Shown here: positions 9,591 to 16,430 of the stretch, piece after piece
Numbering within the stretch: position 1 is the first letter of the stretch
Layout: each line of letters opens with the position of its first letter
From: Bacteroidales bacterium
Lineage (GTDB): Bacteria; Bacteroidota; Bacteroidia; Bacteroidales; F082
Direction of reading: 5' to 3'
Length of the DNA: 19,074 nt
Assembly (NCBI GenBank): GCA_020853175.1
Contig: JADYZK010000001.1
Location: forward strand, 1 to 19,074
Notes under the pieces: generated by a model
Told to the model about the DNA's origin: nothing
Database searches by the model: none
Seen by the model: only the letters and a program-made list of their open reading frames with translations
Translations under genes and position numbers: made by a program

Positions 9591-9598
9591 CAAAATTA
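9591..9598 (-). promoter_or_regulatory. Candidate -7 box (TAATTTTG) for ricT-gldH-pbp
   Basis: On the - strand TAATTTTG matches the Bacteroidota TAnnTTTG -7 consensus exactly and lies 23 bases before the ricT ATG, in the 52-base gap after holB. No -33 TTTG or TTG is visible at the usual distance, because the stretch upstream is an A-tract. It may let ricT, gldH and the penicillin-binding protein be expressed apart from holB. Confidence 0.35.
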
Positions 9599-9620
9599 CA
9601 CTTTTTTTTCGTGATTTTTT

Positions 9621-10757
9621 TTAGGCCTTCATTTTGAGTAAGTGAATCATTTTGAGGCTGGTATCCATAAATACCAAGGGGGCATAAGCGTTGCGTTCAA
9701 TTTGCCGGATGCCTTCCTCCATCAGTTCTGCGAAAGCAATCAAATTGTTGTGGTGAACAAAGGGTGCGAATTTCGACATAAAATCCAGTTCATCTTCAGG
9801 AAGTCTGACCAACTCGACGAGATGATGGTTGTTGATGAGGCTGTTTCTAAAAAGGGACAATCCATGTTGAAGAAAGGCTTTTTGACGTTCTCTTCCAATG
9901 CCGCCGATGTTGGCACAAAAATCAATGAGTAAGGGGATATTGTCTTTAAAACACAAGCGCATCCACTGACGCAATTCGTGAAAGTTAAACTTTTCATCAT
10001 CCGCATTTTCATGTAACCGGTTTGCTTCGAGCCAGTTACCATAAGCCATAATGGCTACATCCTTCACATCGGCTTGACGCACACCGCGGGTTTCGGCCAA
10101 AGCAAGCAGCAAGGATTCATCGTCAATTCGGGGAATTTTCACTTGAAACGCACGCGATTTAACTGTTGTAAGTATCTGATCGGTCTGTTCGGCGATGAGC
10201 AAAAAAATAGTGTTTTCAGGTGGTTCTTCCAACTGCTTCAGCAATTTATTGGCCGTGGTAATGTTGAGCCTTTCGACCATCCAAATAATCATGATTTTGA
10301 ACTTACCTTCATAAGCTTTGAAGCTCAGCCTTCGGATAATCTCACTGCCATCGCGCACAAAAATTGAAGCTTGCTTGTTTTCTACTCCGAGATACTCGTG
10401 CCATTGGTTGAGGCCGATGTAACCTTTGTTGGCTATCACGAAATTGCGCCATTCTTCGGAAAAAAGCTTTGACTCTGGGTCTTTTTTCACCTTCTTGGTG
10501 GTGGTGGTGGGAAAAATAAAATGGATGTCGGGATGGGTCAGGCGCTGCGCTTTGATACAAGACGGACATTGGCCGCAACTGTCATTTTCTTGCCTGTTGG
10601 TGCAGTTGAGGTATTGCGAATAGGCCAAGGCCAGGGCAAACTTCCCGCTTCCGGGTGGACCCCAAAACATTTGTGTGTGGCTGATGCGGCCTTCAGAAAC
10701 CGACTGAAGCAGACGCATTTTCACCTCTTGCTGTCCTATGACCTGTTCAAATCTCAT
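9621..10757 (-). CDS. holB: DNA polymerase III delta' subunit (clamp loader)
   Basis: AAA+ delta' subunit of the replicative clamp loader, which loads the sliding clamp on primed DNA. The N-terminal ATPase fold has a Walker A-like GPPGSGKF at residues 33-40. Next come zinc-binding cysteines C52, C61, C64 and C67 (CGQCPSC), typical of bacterial gamma/tau and delta' subunits. The helper-strand segment LLKQLEEPPENTIFLLI is strongly conserved in this family, and the sensor region reads TTVKSRAFQVKIPR, with SRA where E. coli delta' has SRC. The C-terminal collar domain, about residues 240-378, is poorly conserved, as is usual. Length 378 is a little longer than E. coli HolB. A -7 box lies just upstream at 10775-10782, and the terminator of the preceding lipoprotein gene lies further upstream, so this should be the first gene of its transcript. 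Downstream are ricT and gldH. Confidence 0.9.
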   Translation of the reverse strand: MRFEQVIGQQEVKMRLLQSVSEGRISHTQMFWGPPGSGKFALALAYSQYLNCTNRQENDSCGQCPSCIKAQRLTHPDIHFIFPTTTTKKVKKDPESKLFSEEWRNFVIANKGYIGLNQWHEYLGVENKQASIFVRDGSEIIRRLSFKAYEGKFKIMIIWMVERLNITTANKLLKQLEEPPENTIFLLIAEQTDQILTTVKSRAFQVKIPRIDDESLLLALAETRGVRQADVKDVAIMAYGNWLEANRLHENADDEKFNFHELRQWMRLCFKDNIPLLIDFCANIGGIGRERQKAFLQHGLSLFRNSLINNHHLVELVRLPEDELDFMSKFAPFVHHNNLIAFAELMEEGIRQIERNAYAPLVFMDTSLKMIHLLKMKA

Positions 10758-10774
10758 GTTTTTTTATTGGGGTT

Positions 10775-10782
10775 CAAAAATA
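10775..10782 (-). promoter_or_regulatory. Candidate -7 box (TATTTTTG) for holB
   Basis: TATTTTTG on the - strand fits TAnnTTTG, 18 bases upstream of the holB ATG, which would give a leader of about ten nucleotides. No clear TTTG/TTG -33 element is present 19-22 bases further up. Its position between the lipoprotein terminator and holB fits a separate transcription unit. Confidence 0.4.
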
Positions 10783-10825
10783 CTCAAATCAGCTGTCATT
10801 TCGCCCTCCAAAACTTGCAATTGAT

Positions 10826-10855
10826 AAAAAAAGGCTGCCTAAAAATAGACAGCCT
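10826..10855 (-). terminator. Intrinsic terminator of the 10876-12000 lipoprotein gene
   Basis: Read on the - strand, AGGCTGTC pairs with GGCAGCCT across an 8-base loop (one G-U pair), and a run of seven T follows at once. It starts 20 bases after the lipoprotein stop codon and ends upstream of the holB promoter box. Confidence 0.8.
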
Positions 10856-10875
10856 ATTAAAAATAATGTCAAAAA

Positions 10876-12000
10876 TTATCTTTTTCGGGCAAATTTATAA
10901 TTTTCAGAACCCATAATGTCTTCAAGCCACTCATACGTTCCATCAGAATAAACGATGGCCAAGGTAGGATAGGTTTCATCGTATTCAACATCGGTGTACA
11001 TTTTAAACATCACATCACCCACTTTGGCATTCAAATCGGTGTGCATCAGCTGCATCGAAAGTTGGTTGTTTAAAAAGCCGAGATCGTAGTTACCGCCATT
11101 TTCCTCTATATTATTTATGTAACTGCTGATGGCTGCATACATCATCCAACCCTCAACTTTTAAAGGAGCAAGGCTGTAATAACCCGTAACTTTTTCAACA
11201 TCAGTCATATCCGCAGTATAATTCATAGTTAGGCTGTAGCCCATCATTTCGGCATTGTTTTGTTTAAACGACATGGTTGAAGTGTAGTTGTTAGTAGTTC
11301 CACCGAACGACATATTAAAACTGTAAGGCGCCATGGTTACACTGGCACTTATGGACTGTGGAAAACCGTTTTCGCTAAATGAGGCGTTATAGTAGGCAGT
11401 CATAAGCGTTGTGCCGGAAATTTTATAATCCACATTTGCATTGGTAGGCACTATTTCTTCATAAGTTTCGGTGTACCAAAGTTGTGAATCCTCATCCCAC
11501 ATTTCTTCGGTATAAATGATGGTTTGATAGGTTAAATTAGTTACCGTTAAGAACGAATTGTTTTGGTTGTTGGCCAAAGCAGCCTCATCGGACGGGAAAA
11601 TAAATTTAAGCATGTTAGTGCTTTGCTCCATGAGGTCGAATTCGCCGGTGTTGAAATTGTAAACATAAACACCAAAATCACCTACTTCTTTTTGGTTTTT
11701 CGTGGTAGGATGAAAGACAGTTTTTGCTTTTGTTAGGGTCATGTTTCCTGGTTGCAGCAGCATGGCGTTGATTGTTTGTTTTGAAAGCTCAAAATCGAGC
11801 AATTCCATCAGGAAATTCATGGAAGTGTAGGCCTCAAGACTTGTCATCGCAGTCATATCAGCAGTAACTTGCTGACCTACATTGCGCAATTCAACTTTGG
11901 CATCGTTAACGGAAAGGTCTTTAGGTTTTTCTTTGTCTTTTTCACAACTCGAAAAAACCATTAAGCCCAGCATAAGGGAAAATAACAATACTTTTTTCAT
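10876..12000 (-). CDS. Lipoprotein of unknown function (copy A of a paralogous pair)
   Basis: I do not recognise a named family. The 374-residue protein opens with a clean lipoprotein signal (MKKVLLFSLMLGLMVFSSC, Cys 19) followed by a charged linker (EKDKEKPKD), then a helix-prone stretch to about residue 80. The rest is rich in Tyr, Thr, Asn and Met with alternating hydrophobic residues, suggesting a beta-rich exported domain. Residues 185-214 (PT...LMT...FP spacing) and 347-363 (LAIVYSDGTYEWLEDIM) match segments of the lipoprotein at 16431-17447 in order and nearly equal spacing, so the two are diverged paralogues. The last segment, a YxDG motif plus a short helix, is the best-conserved mark. 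The gene is monocistronic: it has a strong promoter at 12030-12062 and its own terminator. No catalytic motif was seen; a surface or periplasmic binding role is possible but not shown. The ATG at 12000 is well placed behind the promoter. Confidence 0.85.
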   Translation of the reverse strand: MKKVLLFSLMLGLMVFSSCEKDKEKPKDLSVNDAKVELRNVGQQVTADMTAMTSLEAYTSMNFLMELLDFELSKQTINAMLLQPGNMTLTKAKTVFHPTTKNQKEVGDFGVYVYNFNTGEFDLMEQSTNMLKFIFPSDEAALANNQNNSFLTVTNLTYQTIIYTEEMWDEDSQLWYTETYEEIVPTNANVDYKISGTTLMTAYYNASFSENGFPQSISASVTMAPYSFNMSFGGTTNNYTSTMSFKQNNAEMMGYSLTMNYTADMTDVEKVTGYYSLAPLKVEGWMMYAAISSYINNIEENGGNYDLGFLNNQLSMQLMHTDLNAKVGDVMFKMYTDVEYDETYPTLAIVYSDGTYEWLEDIMGSENYKFARKR

Positions 12001-12029
12001 AACACTTGGATTTGGAGGTTAATTTACTA

Positions 12030-12062
12030 CAAAGATAGACTAATCAGCTATTTAGTTGCAAA
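12030..12062 (-). promoter_or_regulatory. Bacteroidota-type promoter for the unknown lipoprotein
   Basis: On the - strand TTTG (12062-12059), a 21-base spacer and TATCTTTG (12037-12030) match both consensus elements of the primary Bacteroidota promoter. The -7 box is about 30 bases ahead of the ATG at 12000. This is the best promoter match in the window. Confidence 0.7.
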
Positions 12063-12118
12063 TTAAAATCAGGATTTTAACCCAATACAACTTTTTCTAT
12101 CCCTTTCAAAGGTTTAAA

Positions 12119-12139
12119 AAACCCATGCTATGAGGGTTT
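12119..12139. promoter_or_regulatory. Inverted repeat upstream of a -7 box, possible operator
   Basis: AAACCC and GGGTTT, separated by nine bases, sit directly upstream of the -7 box at 12143 in the divergent gap between the two lipoprotein genes at 10876-12000 and 12169-12918. The location, where a -33 element should be but is lacking, would suit an activator or repressor site. With six-base arms, chance cannot be excluded. Confidence 0.25.
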
Positions 12140-12142
12140 AGT

Positions 12143-12150
12143 TATTTTTG
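12143..12150 (+). promoter_or_regulatory. Candidate -7 box (TATTTTTG) for the NlpC/P60-like lipoprotein
   Basis: TATTTTTG matches TAnnTTTG 18 bases ahead of the TTG start at 12169. There is no TTTG/TTG element at the -33 distance; that position is occupied by the 12119-12139 inverted repeat, so the promoter may need an activator. Confidence 0.4.
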
Positions 12151-12168
12151 TAAACGAAAATTATAGCT

Positions 12169-12918
12169 TTGAAAACACAGTTGCAACCCTTGACGTTATT
12201 TATTTTGCGGTCGTTTGCCATGATTCAGATTATGGTGTTTGTTGTTTCCTGCCATCAAGAATCCCCAGAAGCGATTGAAGACATTCCAAAAACCACCAAT
12301 AGCGAGCCGTGGTGTGTTGAAGGCATTAACGAATTGCGCCGTGGCGACATCCTTGTTCGGCCCAACTTGAACATTTGGCCCGGAACAGCAACCCTTGCCA
12401 ATGGAAAAAATTTTGGCCATGCTGCCATTGTTGTTAAAGGCTTCAAGCACAACAATATGGATAGCCTTTTGATGGGAACAACCATTGTTGAATCCATTGC
12501 CAAAGAGGTGCCAAAAGCACTGCAAGTGCGCGAAATTGCAGGTTTGGTTTACCACAAATTCGACGCTTTAAACAATGTCAATTTTGACCATACGAAAAAA
12601 GGAAGCCGCTACCGTTTGAGGCTACCCCTCACCGAAGAGCAAATTGATAAGATGATTGATTTTGCCCTCCATCAAAAAGGTGATTCGTCTTCATGGCACG
12701 CTGCAAAATATATCCCTTTGAATGAACGCGCCGATACTCTGCGTAATTTTGACAGCAACACGTCTTGGTATTGTTCTCTTCTGGTTTGGAGTTCAGTCTA
12801 TTACGCAACTGGAATTGACATTGACTGCACTGCGGGCTATATGGTTTATCCCAACGATTTGATAGCATCACCCGCCTTCTGTAATAACGAAGACCACATC
12901 GGAAGGGCGCGCTTCTAA
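12169..12918 (+). CDS. YiiX/YaeF-like permuted NlpC/P60 (C92) lipoprotein
   Basis: Lipoprotein of the circularly permuted papain-like group (YaeF/YiiX, PF05708 type). Members are predicted Cys hydrolases acting on amide or acyl bonds, and the natural substrates are mostly unknown. After a lipobox VVSC (Cys 28), the permuted order is visible: LRRGDILVR at 56-64, His 84 in NFGHAAIVV, a conserved Glu 108 in TTIVESI, and the candidate nucleophile Cys 202 in SWYCSLLVWSSVYYATG. The end motif VYPNDLIASP is also usual for the group. The TTG at 12169 is chosen because it gives a basic n-region and a full 27-residue signal; the ATG at 12220 would leave only about ten residues before the lipobox. The gene stands alone: it is divergent from the 10876-12000 lipoprotein, and a separate promoter precedes the next gene. 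Fold assignment is fairly sure; substrate is not known. Confidence 0.8.
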   Translation: MKTQLQPLTLFILRSFAMIQIMVFVVSCHQESPEAIEDIPKTTNSEPWCVEGINELRRGDILVRPNLNIWPGTATLANGKNFGHAAIVVKGFKHNNMDSLLMGTTIVESIAKEVPKALQVREIAGLVYHKFDALNNVNFDHTKKGSRYRLRLPLTEEQIDKMIDFALHQKGDSSSWHAAKYIPLNERADTLRNFDSNTSWYCSLLVWSSVYYATGIDIDCTAGYMVYPNDLIASPAFCNNEDHIGRARF

Positions 12919-12976
12919 ACAAAAACAATGAATTTAACATGTTTTAAAGTTGTTACCGCGGGCTATTCAACATTAT

Positions 12977-13009
12977 TTTGACCGTTCATCCATATTTTTT
13001 GCACCTTTG
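12977..13009 (+). promoter_or_regulatory. Candidate promoter for the GT2-pyrC pair
   Basis: TTTG (12977-12980), a 21-base spacer and CACCTTTG (13002-13009) give one mismatch to the TAnnTTTG -7 box and an exact -33 box. The -7 box ends 38 bases before the GT2 ATG. The rest of the 129-base gap holds nothing recognisable. Confidence 0.4.
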
Positions 13010-13047
13010 TAGCGTTAACAAAAAAACACTTCATTTTTCAGGCCATT

Positions 13048-13797
13048 ATGTCAGATAGCATCGTCATTATCCCGACCTACAATGAAAAGGAAAACATCGA
13101 AAACATCATTCGCGCTGTTTTCCAACTTCAAAAGGAATTTCATGTTTTAATTGTTGAGGACAACAGTCCTGATGGAACGGCTGCCATTGTTAAACGATTG
13201 ATGCTTGAATTTCCCGGCAAGCTTTTCATCGAAGAGCGCAAAGGTAAACTTGGTCTTGGAACAGCCTACATTCATGGTTTCAAATGGGCATTAAAAAGAG
13301 ATTATGAGCACATTTTTGAAATGGATGCCGACTTTTCGCACAATCCCGCCGACCTTGAAAGGCTTTATTTAGCTACTTCAGCTGAAGGTGCCGACATGGC
13401 CATCGGGTCACGATACATCACCGGCGTGAATGTGGTAAATTGGCCCATGGGCAGGGTGTTGATGTCGTATTACGCCTCATCGTATGTGCGGTTTATCACC
13501 CGCATGAAAGTGCGTGACACTACCGCTGGTTTTGTTTGCTACCGCCGAAAAGTTTTAGAAACAATTCGCCTCGATAAAGTGAAATTTGTTGGTTATGCCT
13601 TTCAAATTGAGATGAAATATACCGCATGGCACTTGGGTTTTGTTATTAAAGAAGTACCGATCATTTTCACCGATCGCACCCAAGGAACAAGTAAAATGAA
13701 CAACAACATTTTCAAAGAAGCCATTTTCGGGGTGATTAACCTGCGATGGAGGGGTTTGCGGGGGGTCATCAAGCCCGTGAAAGAAAAAACCGCCTAA
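13048..13797 (+). CDS. Polyprenol monophosphomannose synthase-like GT2 glycosyltransferase
   Basis: Family 2 glycosyltransferase of the dolichyl-phosphate mannose synthase (Dpm1) type, moving mannose or a related sugar from a nucleotide sugar to a polyprenyl phosphate at the inner face of the membrane. Motifs: IIPTYNEKENI at 7-17, VEDNSPDGT at 36-44 (usually DDN; here Glu-Asp-Asn), GLGTAY at 69-74, the metal-binding DAD at 93-95 in MDADFSHNP, GSRYITG, and the C-terminal Dpm1-like EVPIIFTDRTQGTSKM. There is no hydrophobic C-terminal extension, so it is the short 249-residue form that would need to associate peripherally with the membrane. The ATG at 13048 begins directly before the GT2 fold, which supports the start. 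pyrC follows 11 bases after the stop, so the two are likely co-transcribed although their pathways differ. Donor and acceptor are inferred from the family. Confidence 0.88.
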   Translation: MSDSIVIIPTYNEKENIENIIRAVFQLQKEFHVLIVEDNSPDGTAAIVKRLMLEFPGKLFIEERKGKLGLGTAYIHGFKWALKRDYEHIFEMDADFSHNPADLERLYLATSAEGADMAIGSRYITGVNVVNWPMGRVLMSYYASSYVRFITRMKVRDTTAGFVCYRRKVLETIRLDKVKFVGYAFQIEMKYTAWHLGFVIKEVPIIFTDRTQGTSKMNNNIFKEAIFGVINLRWRGLRGVIKPVKEKTA

Positions 13798-13808
13798 AAT
13801 CTAATTTC

Positions 13809-15161
13809 ATGTCTAACAACTACCTCATTACCAATGCCTACATAGTAAATGAGGGCAGGGTTTTTAAAGGATCTGTTGCCATATCCAATGAAAAAATTCA
13901 TTGGATTAGCGAAGAGAAAAATCCAAATTTGCAGCCATTTGCGTCCTACAAGGTTATTGACGCCCAAGGCAAATATTTACTCCCCGGCGTAATTGACGAT
14001 CAAGTGCATTTTAGGGAGCCGGGACTAACCCACAAAGGTGATATTTATACCGAAAGCCGGGCAGCTGTTGCTGGAGGCATTACCAGTTTTATGGAAATGC
14101 CCAATACCATTCCCAATGCGCTTACCATTGAGCTTTTGGAGGAAAAATATGAGCTTGCTGCCGAAAAATCCATTGCCAACTTTAGTTTTTACCTTGGTGC
14201 CTCCAACCACAACACCCATGAAATCATCAAAGTGAATCCGCATAAGGTATGTGGAATTAAGGTTTTCATGGGATCAAGCACAGGAAATATGTTAGTGGAT
14301 GATCGCCAAGCACTCGAAATTATTTTCAAGGAAGCCCCCTGTCTCGTTGCCACACATTGCGAACACGAACCCACCATCCGTGAGGCATTTTTGCAGTTCA
14401 AAAAACAGGCTTCCGAGCAAATTTCGCCTTCGGTGCATCCCGTCCTTCGCTCAGCGGAGGCCTGTTACCGCTCCTCGTCCGTAGCCGTTGAACTTGCCCA
14501 TCGGTTCAACACCAGGTTGCATGTTTTACATCTTTCTACCGCGCGTGAGATGCAGCTTTTCCGCAATGACATTGCTTTAAAAGACAAAAAAATTACTGCC
14601 GAAGTTTGTGTACATCACCTATGGTTCAACGAAAACGATTACCTGCGCAAAGGAAATTTCATCAAATGGAATCCGGCTATTAAGTCCGAAAACGATCGCA
14701 TTGCGCTGTGGGAAGCCCTTTTAAACGGCACTTTGGATGTTGTGGCTACCGATCATGCTCCACATACCCTCGAAGAAAAATCAAGACCCTATTTTGAAAG
14801 TCCATCGGGAGGACCGTTGGTGCAACATGCGCTTCCGGCCATGCTTGAGTTTTATCATCGTGGAAAAATAAATCTTGAAACCATTGTTGAAAAAATGTGC
14901 CACCACCCTGCCATTGCTTTTAATATCATGGACAGAGGATACATTCGCGAAGGTTATTTTGCTGATCTGGTGTTGGTTGACCTTCAACAACCTTGGACTG
15001 TTAACAGCGACAACATTCGCTACAAGTGCGGATGGTCGCCTTTTGAGGGGCAAATGTTTCAGTCCGCAGTGACACATACTTTTGTAAACGGAAATTTGGT
15101 TTACGACAATGGTATTTTAAACGACACTTACCGCGGAAAAAGATTGTTATTCAACAGATAG
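13809..15161 (+). CDS. pyrC: Dihydroorotase
   Basis: Zinc amidohydrolase of pyrimidine synthesis that interconverts N-carbamoyl-aspartate and dihydroorotate; this is the longer type I-like form (450 residues). Metal-site motifs: IDDQVHFREPG (Gln 65, His 67), the likely carboxylated Lys 151 in CGIKVFMGSSTGN, His 183 in ATHCEHE, His 241 in LHVLHLSTARE and Asp 315 in VATDHAPH. The first residue of the usual HxH metal pair is Gln here, which I believe occurs in other Bacteroidota dihydroorotases; all other ligands are present. The C-terminus (CGWSPFEG...THTFVNG) is typical of the enzyme. The ATG at 13809 is 11 bases after the GT2 stop and matches the usual N-terminus; an in-frame start at 13746 would lie inside the GT2 gene and is rejected. 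Transcription should stop at 15192-15229. Confidence 0.93.
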   Translation: MSNNYLITNAYIVNEGRVFKGSVAISNEKIHWISEEKNPNLQPFASYKVIDAQGKYLLPGVIDDQVHFREPGLTHKGDIYTESRAAVAGGITSFMEMPNTIPNALTIELLEEKYELAAEKSIANFSFYLGASNHNTHEIIKVNPHKVCGIKVFMGSSTGNMLVDDRQALEIIFKEAPCLVATHCEHEPTIREAFLQFKKQASEQISPSVHPVLRSAEACYRSSSVAVELAHRFNTRLHVLHLSTAREMQLFRNDIALKDKKITAEVCVHHLWFNENDYLRKGNFIKWNPAIKSENDRIALWEALLNGTLDVVATDHAPHTLEEKSRPYFESPSGGPLVQHALPAMLEFYHRGKINLETIVEKMCHHPAIAFNIMDRGYIREGYFADLVLVDLQQPWTVNSDNIRYKCGWSPFEGQMFQSAVTHTFVNGNLVYDNGILNDTYRGKRLLFNR

Positions 15162-15163
15162 AA

Positions 15164-15179
15164 AGCACTTTGAAGTGCT
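15164..15179 (+). other. Small hairpin after pyrC
   Basis: AGCACTT and AAGTGCT form an inverted repeat with a two-base centre, three bases after the pyrC stop. There is no T-tract. It may protect the mRNA 3' end ahead of the stronger terminator that follows. Confidence 0.3.
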
Positions 15180-15191
15180 GTAATGATAAAG

Positions 15192-15229
15192 AAAAAAGTC
15201 CTCAAACCTTTTCGGCTGAGGACTTTTTT
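15192..15229. terminator. Bidirectional intrinsic terminator between pyrC and argF
   Basis: A perfect 13-base inverted repeat, AAAAAAGTCCTCA and its complement, encloses a 12-base loop. The GC-rich inner stem is flanked by six A on one side and six T on the other, so it can end transcription from both directions. It sits between the convergent pyrC and ornithine carbamoyltransferase genes, 17 bases from the latter's stop codon. Confidence 0.9.
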
Positions 15230-15246
15230 ATTGTTATTTTCGACAA

Positions 15247-16248
15247 TTAAGCGCCTAAGGTGGCTACCATAACTGCCTTGATGGTGTGCAAACGATTTTC
15301 AGCTTCTTCGAAAACCAACGAAGCCGGCGATTCAAATACCTCATCATTTACTTCCATGGCTTCAATTCCAAATTTTTGGAAAATCTGTTCGCCAATTACT
15401 GTTTCACGGTTGTGGAATGCAGGAAGACAGTGTAAAAATTTCACCTTAGGGTTACCTGTTTTGGCCATCATAGCACCATTCACTTGGTAAGGCAGCATCA
15501 GCTTGATGCGTTCTTCCCACACATGATCTGCTTCGCCCATTGAAACCCACACGTCGGTATATAAAAAATCAACACCTTTTACGCCCTCATCTACACTGTC
15601 GGTAAGGGTAATTTTTGCACCTGTTGTCTTAGCAATCTCACGACAAGTGGCCACAAGCTCCTCTTCGGGCCAGTTTTGTTTTGGCGCAACGGCTCTAAAA
15701 TCCATTCCCATTTTGGCGGCACCAACCATGAGCGAATTGCCCATATTGTTGCGAGCATCGCCGCAGTAGGCAAAGGCAACTTGACTCAAAGGTTTGTCGC
15801 AGTTTTCCATCATGGTTAAAAAATCGGCCAAAATTTGCGTAGGATGAAACTCAGTGGTGAGACCATTCCACACAGGAACACCGGCGTATTTTCCAAGCTC
15901 TTCAACAATGGCTTGACCATAGCCGCGGTACTCAATGCCGTCGTACATGCCACCCAAGACGCGGGCAGTATCTTTCATTGATTCCTTTTTCCCAATTTGC
16001 GAACCCGATGGCCCTAAATAAGTTACGCTGGCACCCTGATCGTGGGCTGCCACTTCAAAGGCGCAACGGGTGCGGGTGGAATCTTTCTCAAAAATAAGCG
16101 CGATGTTCTTGCCTTTTAACATCTGCTGCTCGGTTCCGGCATACTTTGCCTTCTTGAGATTGGAGGATAAATCAAGTAGAAATTTGATTTCTTGTGAAGT
16201 AAAATCAAGTAATTTGAGGAAATTGCGGTTTCTAAGATTGAAAGCCAT
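15247..16248 (-). CDS. argF: Ornithine carbamoyltransferase
   Basis: Joins carbamoyl phosphate and ornithine to make citrulline and phosphate, in arginine synthesis (ArgF), or runs in reverse in the arginine deiminase pathway (ArcB). Motifs are complete: STRTR at 57-61 for carbamoyl phosphate, HPTQ at 135-138, the ornithine-binding Asp 232 and SMG at 236-238 (TDVWVSMGE), and HCLP at 273-276 with the catalytic Cys 274. The SMG loop fits true ornithine carbamoyltransferases rather than the N-acetyl- or N-succinylornithine enzymes known in some Bacteroidota. The 333-residue length with a long C-terminal segment resembles the E. coli ArgF and ArcB group, so a catabolic role is also open; no arginine deiminase or carbamate kinase gene is nearby. 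The gene stands alone, with its own promoter at 16304-16336 and a shared terminator at 15192-15229. The ATG at 16248 matches the family N-terminus. Confidence 0.94.
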   Translation of the reverse strand: MAFNLRNRNFLKLLDFTSQEIKFLLDLSSNLKKAKYAGTEQQMLKGKNIALIFEKDSTRTRCAFEVAAHDQGASVTYLGPSGSQIGKKESMKDTARVLGGMYDGIEYRGYGQAIVEELGKYAGVPVWNGLTTEFHPTQILADFLTMMENCDKPLSQVAFAYCGDARNNMGNSLMVGAAKMGMDFRAVAPKQNWPEEELVATCREIAKTTGAKITLTDSVDEGVKGVDFLYTDVWVSMGEADHVWEERIKLMLPYQVNGAMMAKTGNPKVKFLHCLPAFHNRETVIGEQIFQKFGIEAMEVNDEVFESPASLVFEEAENRLHTIKAVMVATLGA

Positions 16249-16300
16249 AGAAGTAAATTTTTAATGTTATTAATTGTTGATCTGCTGTCATTGAAATAGA

Positions 16301-16312
16301 GTACAAAAGTAC
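16301..16312. promoter_or_regulatory. Palindrome over the argF -7 box
   Basis: GTAC AAAA GTAC, a four-base inverted repeat with an AAAA centre, covers the whole -7 box of the ornithine carbamoyltransferase promoter. A repressor could bind here. It is short and does not look like a classical ARG box, so it is listed with low confidence. Confidence 0.15.
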
Positions 16313-16336
16313 AGAAAGATGTGAATTAATTAACAA
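16304..16336 (-). promoter_or_regulatory. Candidate promoter for argF
   Basis: On the - strand TACTTTTG (16311-16304) matches TAnnTTTG, with TTG (16336-16334) 22 bases upstream. The -7 box is 56 bases before the ATG at 16248, leaving an AT-rich leader of roughly 50 nucleotides. The rest of the 182-base gap contains nothing else I can name. Confidence 0.5.
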
Positions 16337-16430
16337 TTCGGTGGCCTTGCCTTTCAAAATCAACTCAAATGTTCGGAAATGAACAAGATAGCTTCGCAAC
16401 AATCCAGCTCCACTTCGGACTCAAATTGCT

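Noticed and set aside
10521..10916. Open frame of 131 codons on the + strand, antisense to holB and running past its start
   Set aside because: No recognisable domain or signal, it lies opposite a well-supported gene for most of its length, and it crosses the holB promoter and a terminator.
13746..13808. N-terminal extension of pyrC into the end of the GT2 gene
   Set aside because: The extra 21 residues lie in the GT2 coding region in another frame and do not resemble dihydroorotase; the ATG at 13809 gives the normal N-terminus.
15162..15246. Functional link between pyrC and argF because both use carbamoyl compounds
   Set aside because: The genes are convergent and separated by a strong bidirectional terminator, so they are separate units; shared chemistry alone is weak evidence.
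15247..16248. Possibility that the carbamoyltransferase uses N-acetyl- or N-succinylornithine
   Set aside because: The Asp plus SMG ornithine-binding motif and overall likeness to ArgF/ArcB point to true ornithine carbamoyltransferase.
16370..16385. TGTTC-N6-GAACA hairpin downstream of lipoprotein copy B
   Set aside because: Five-base stem without T-tract; too weak to call a terminator.
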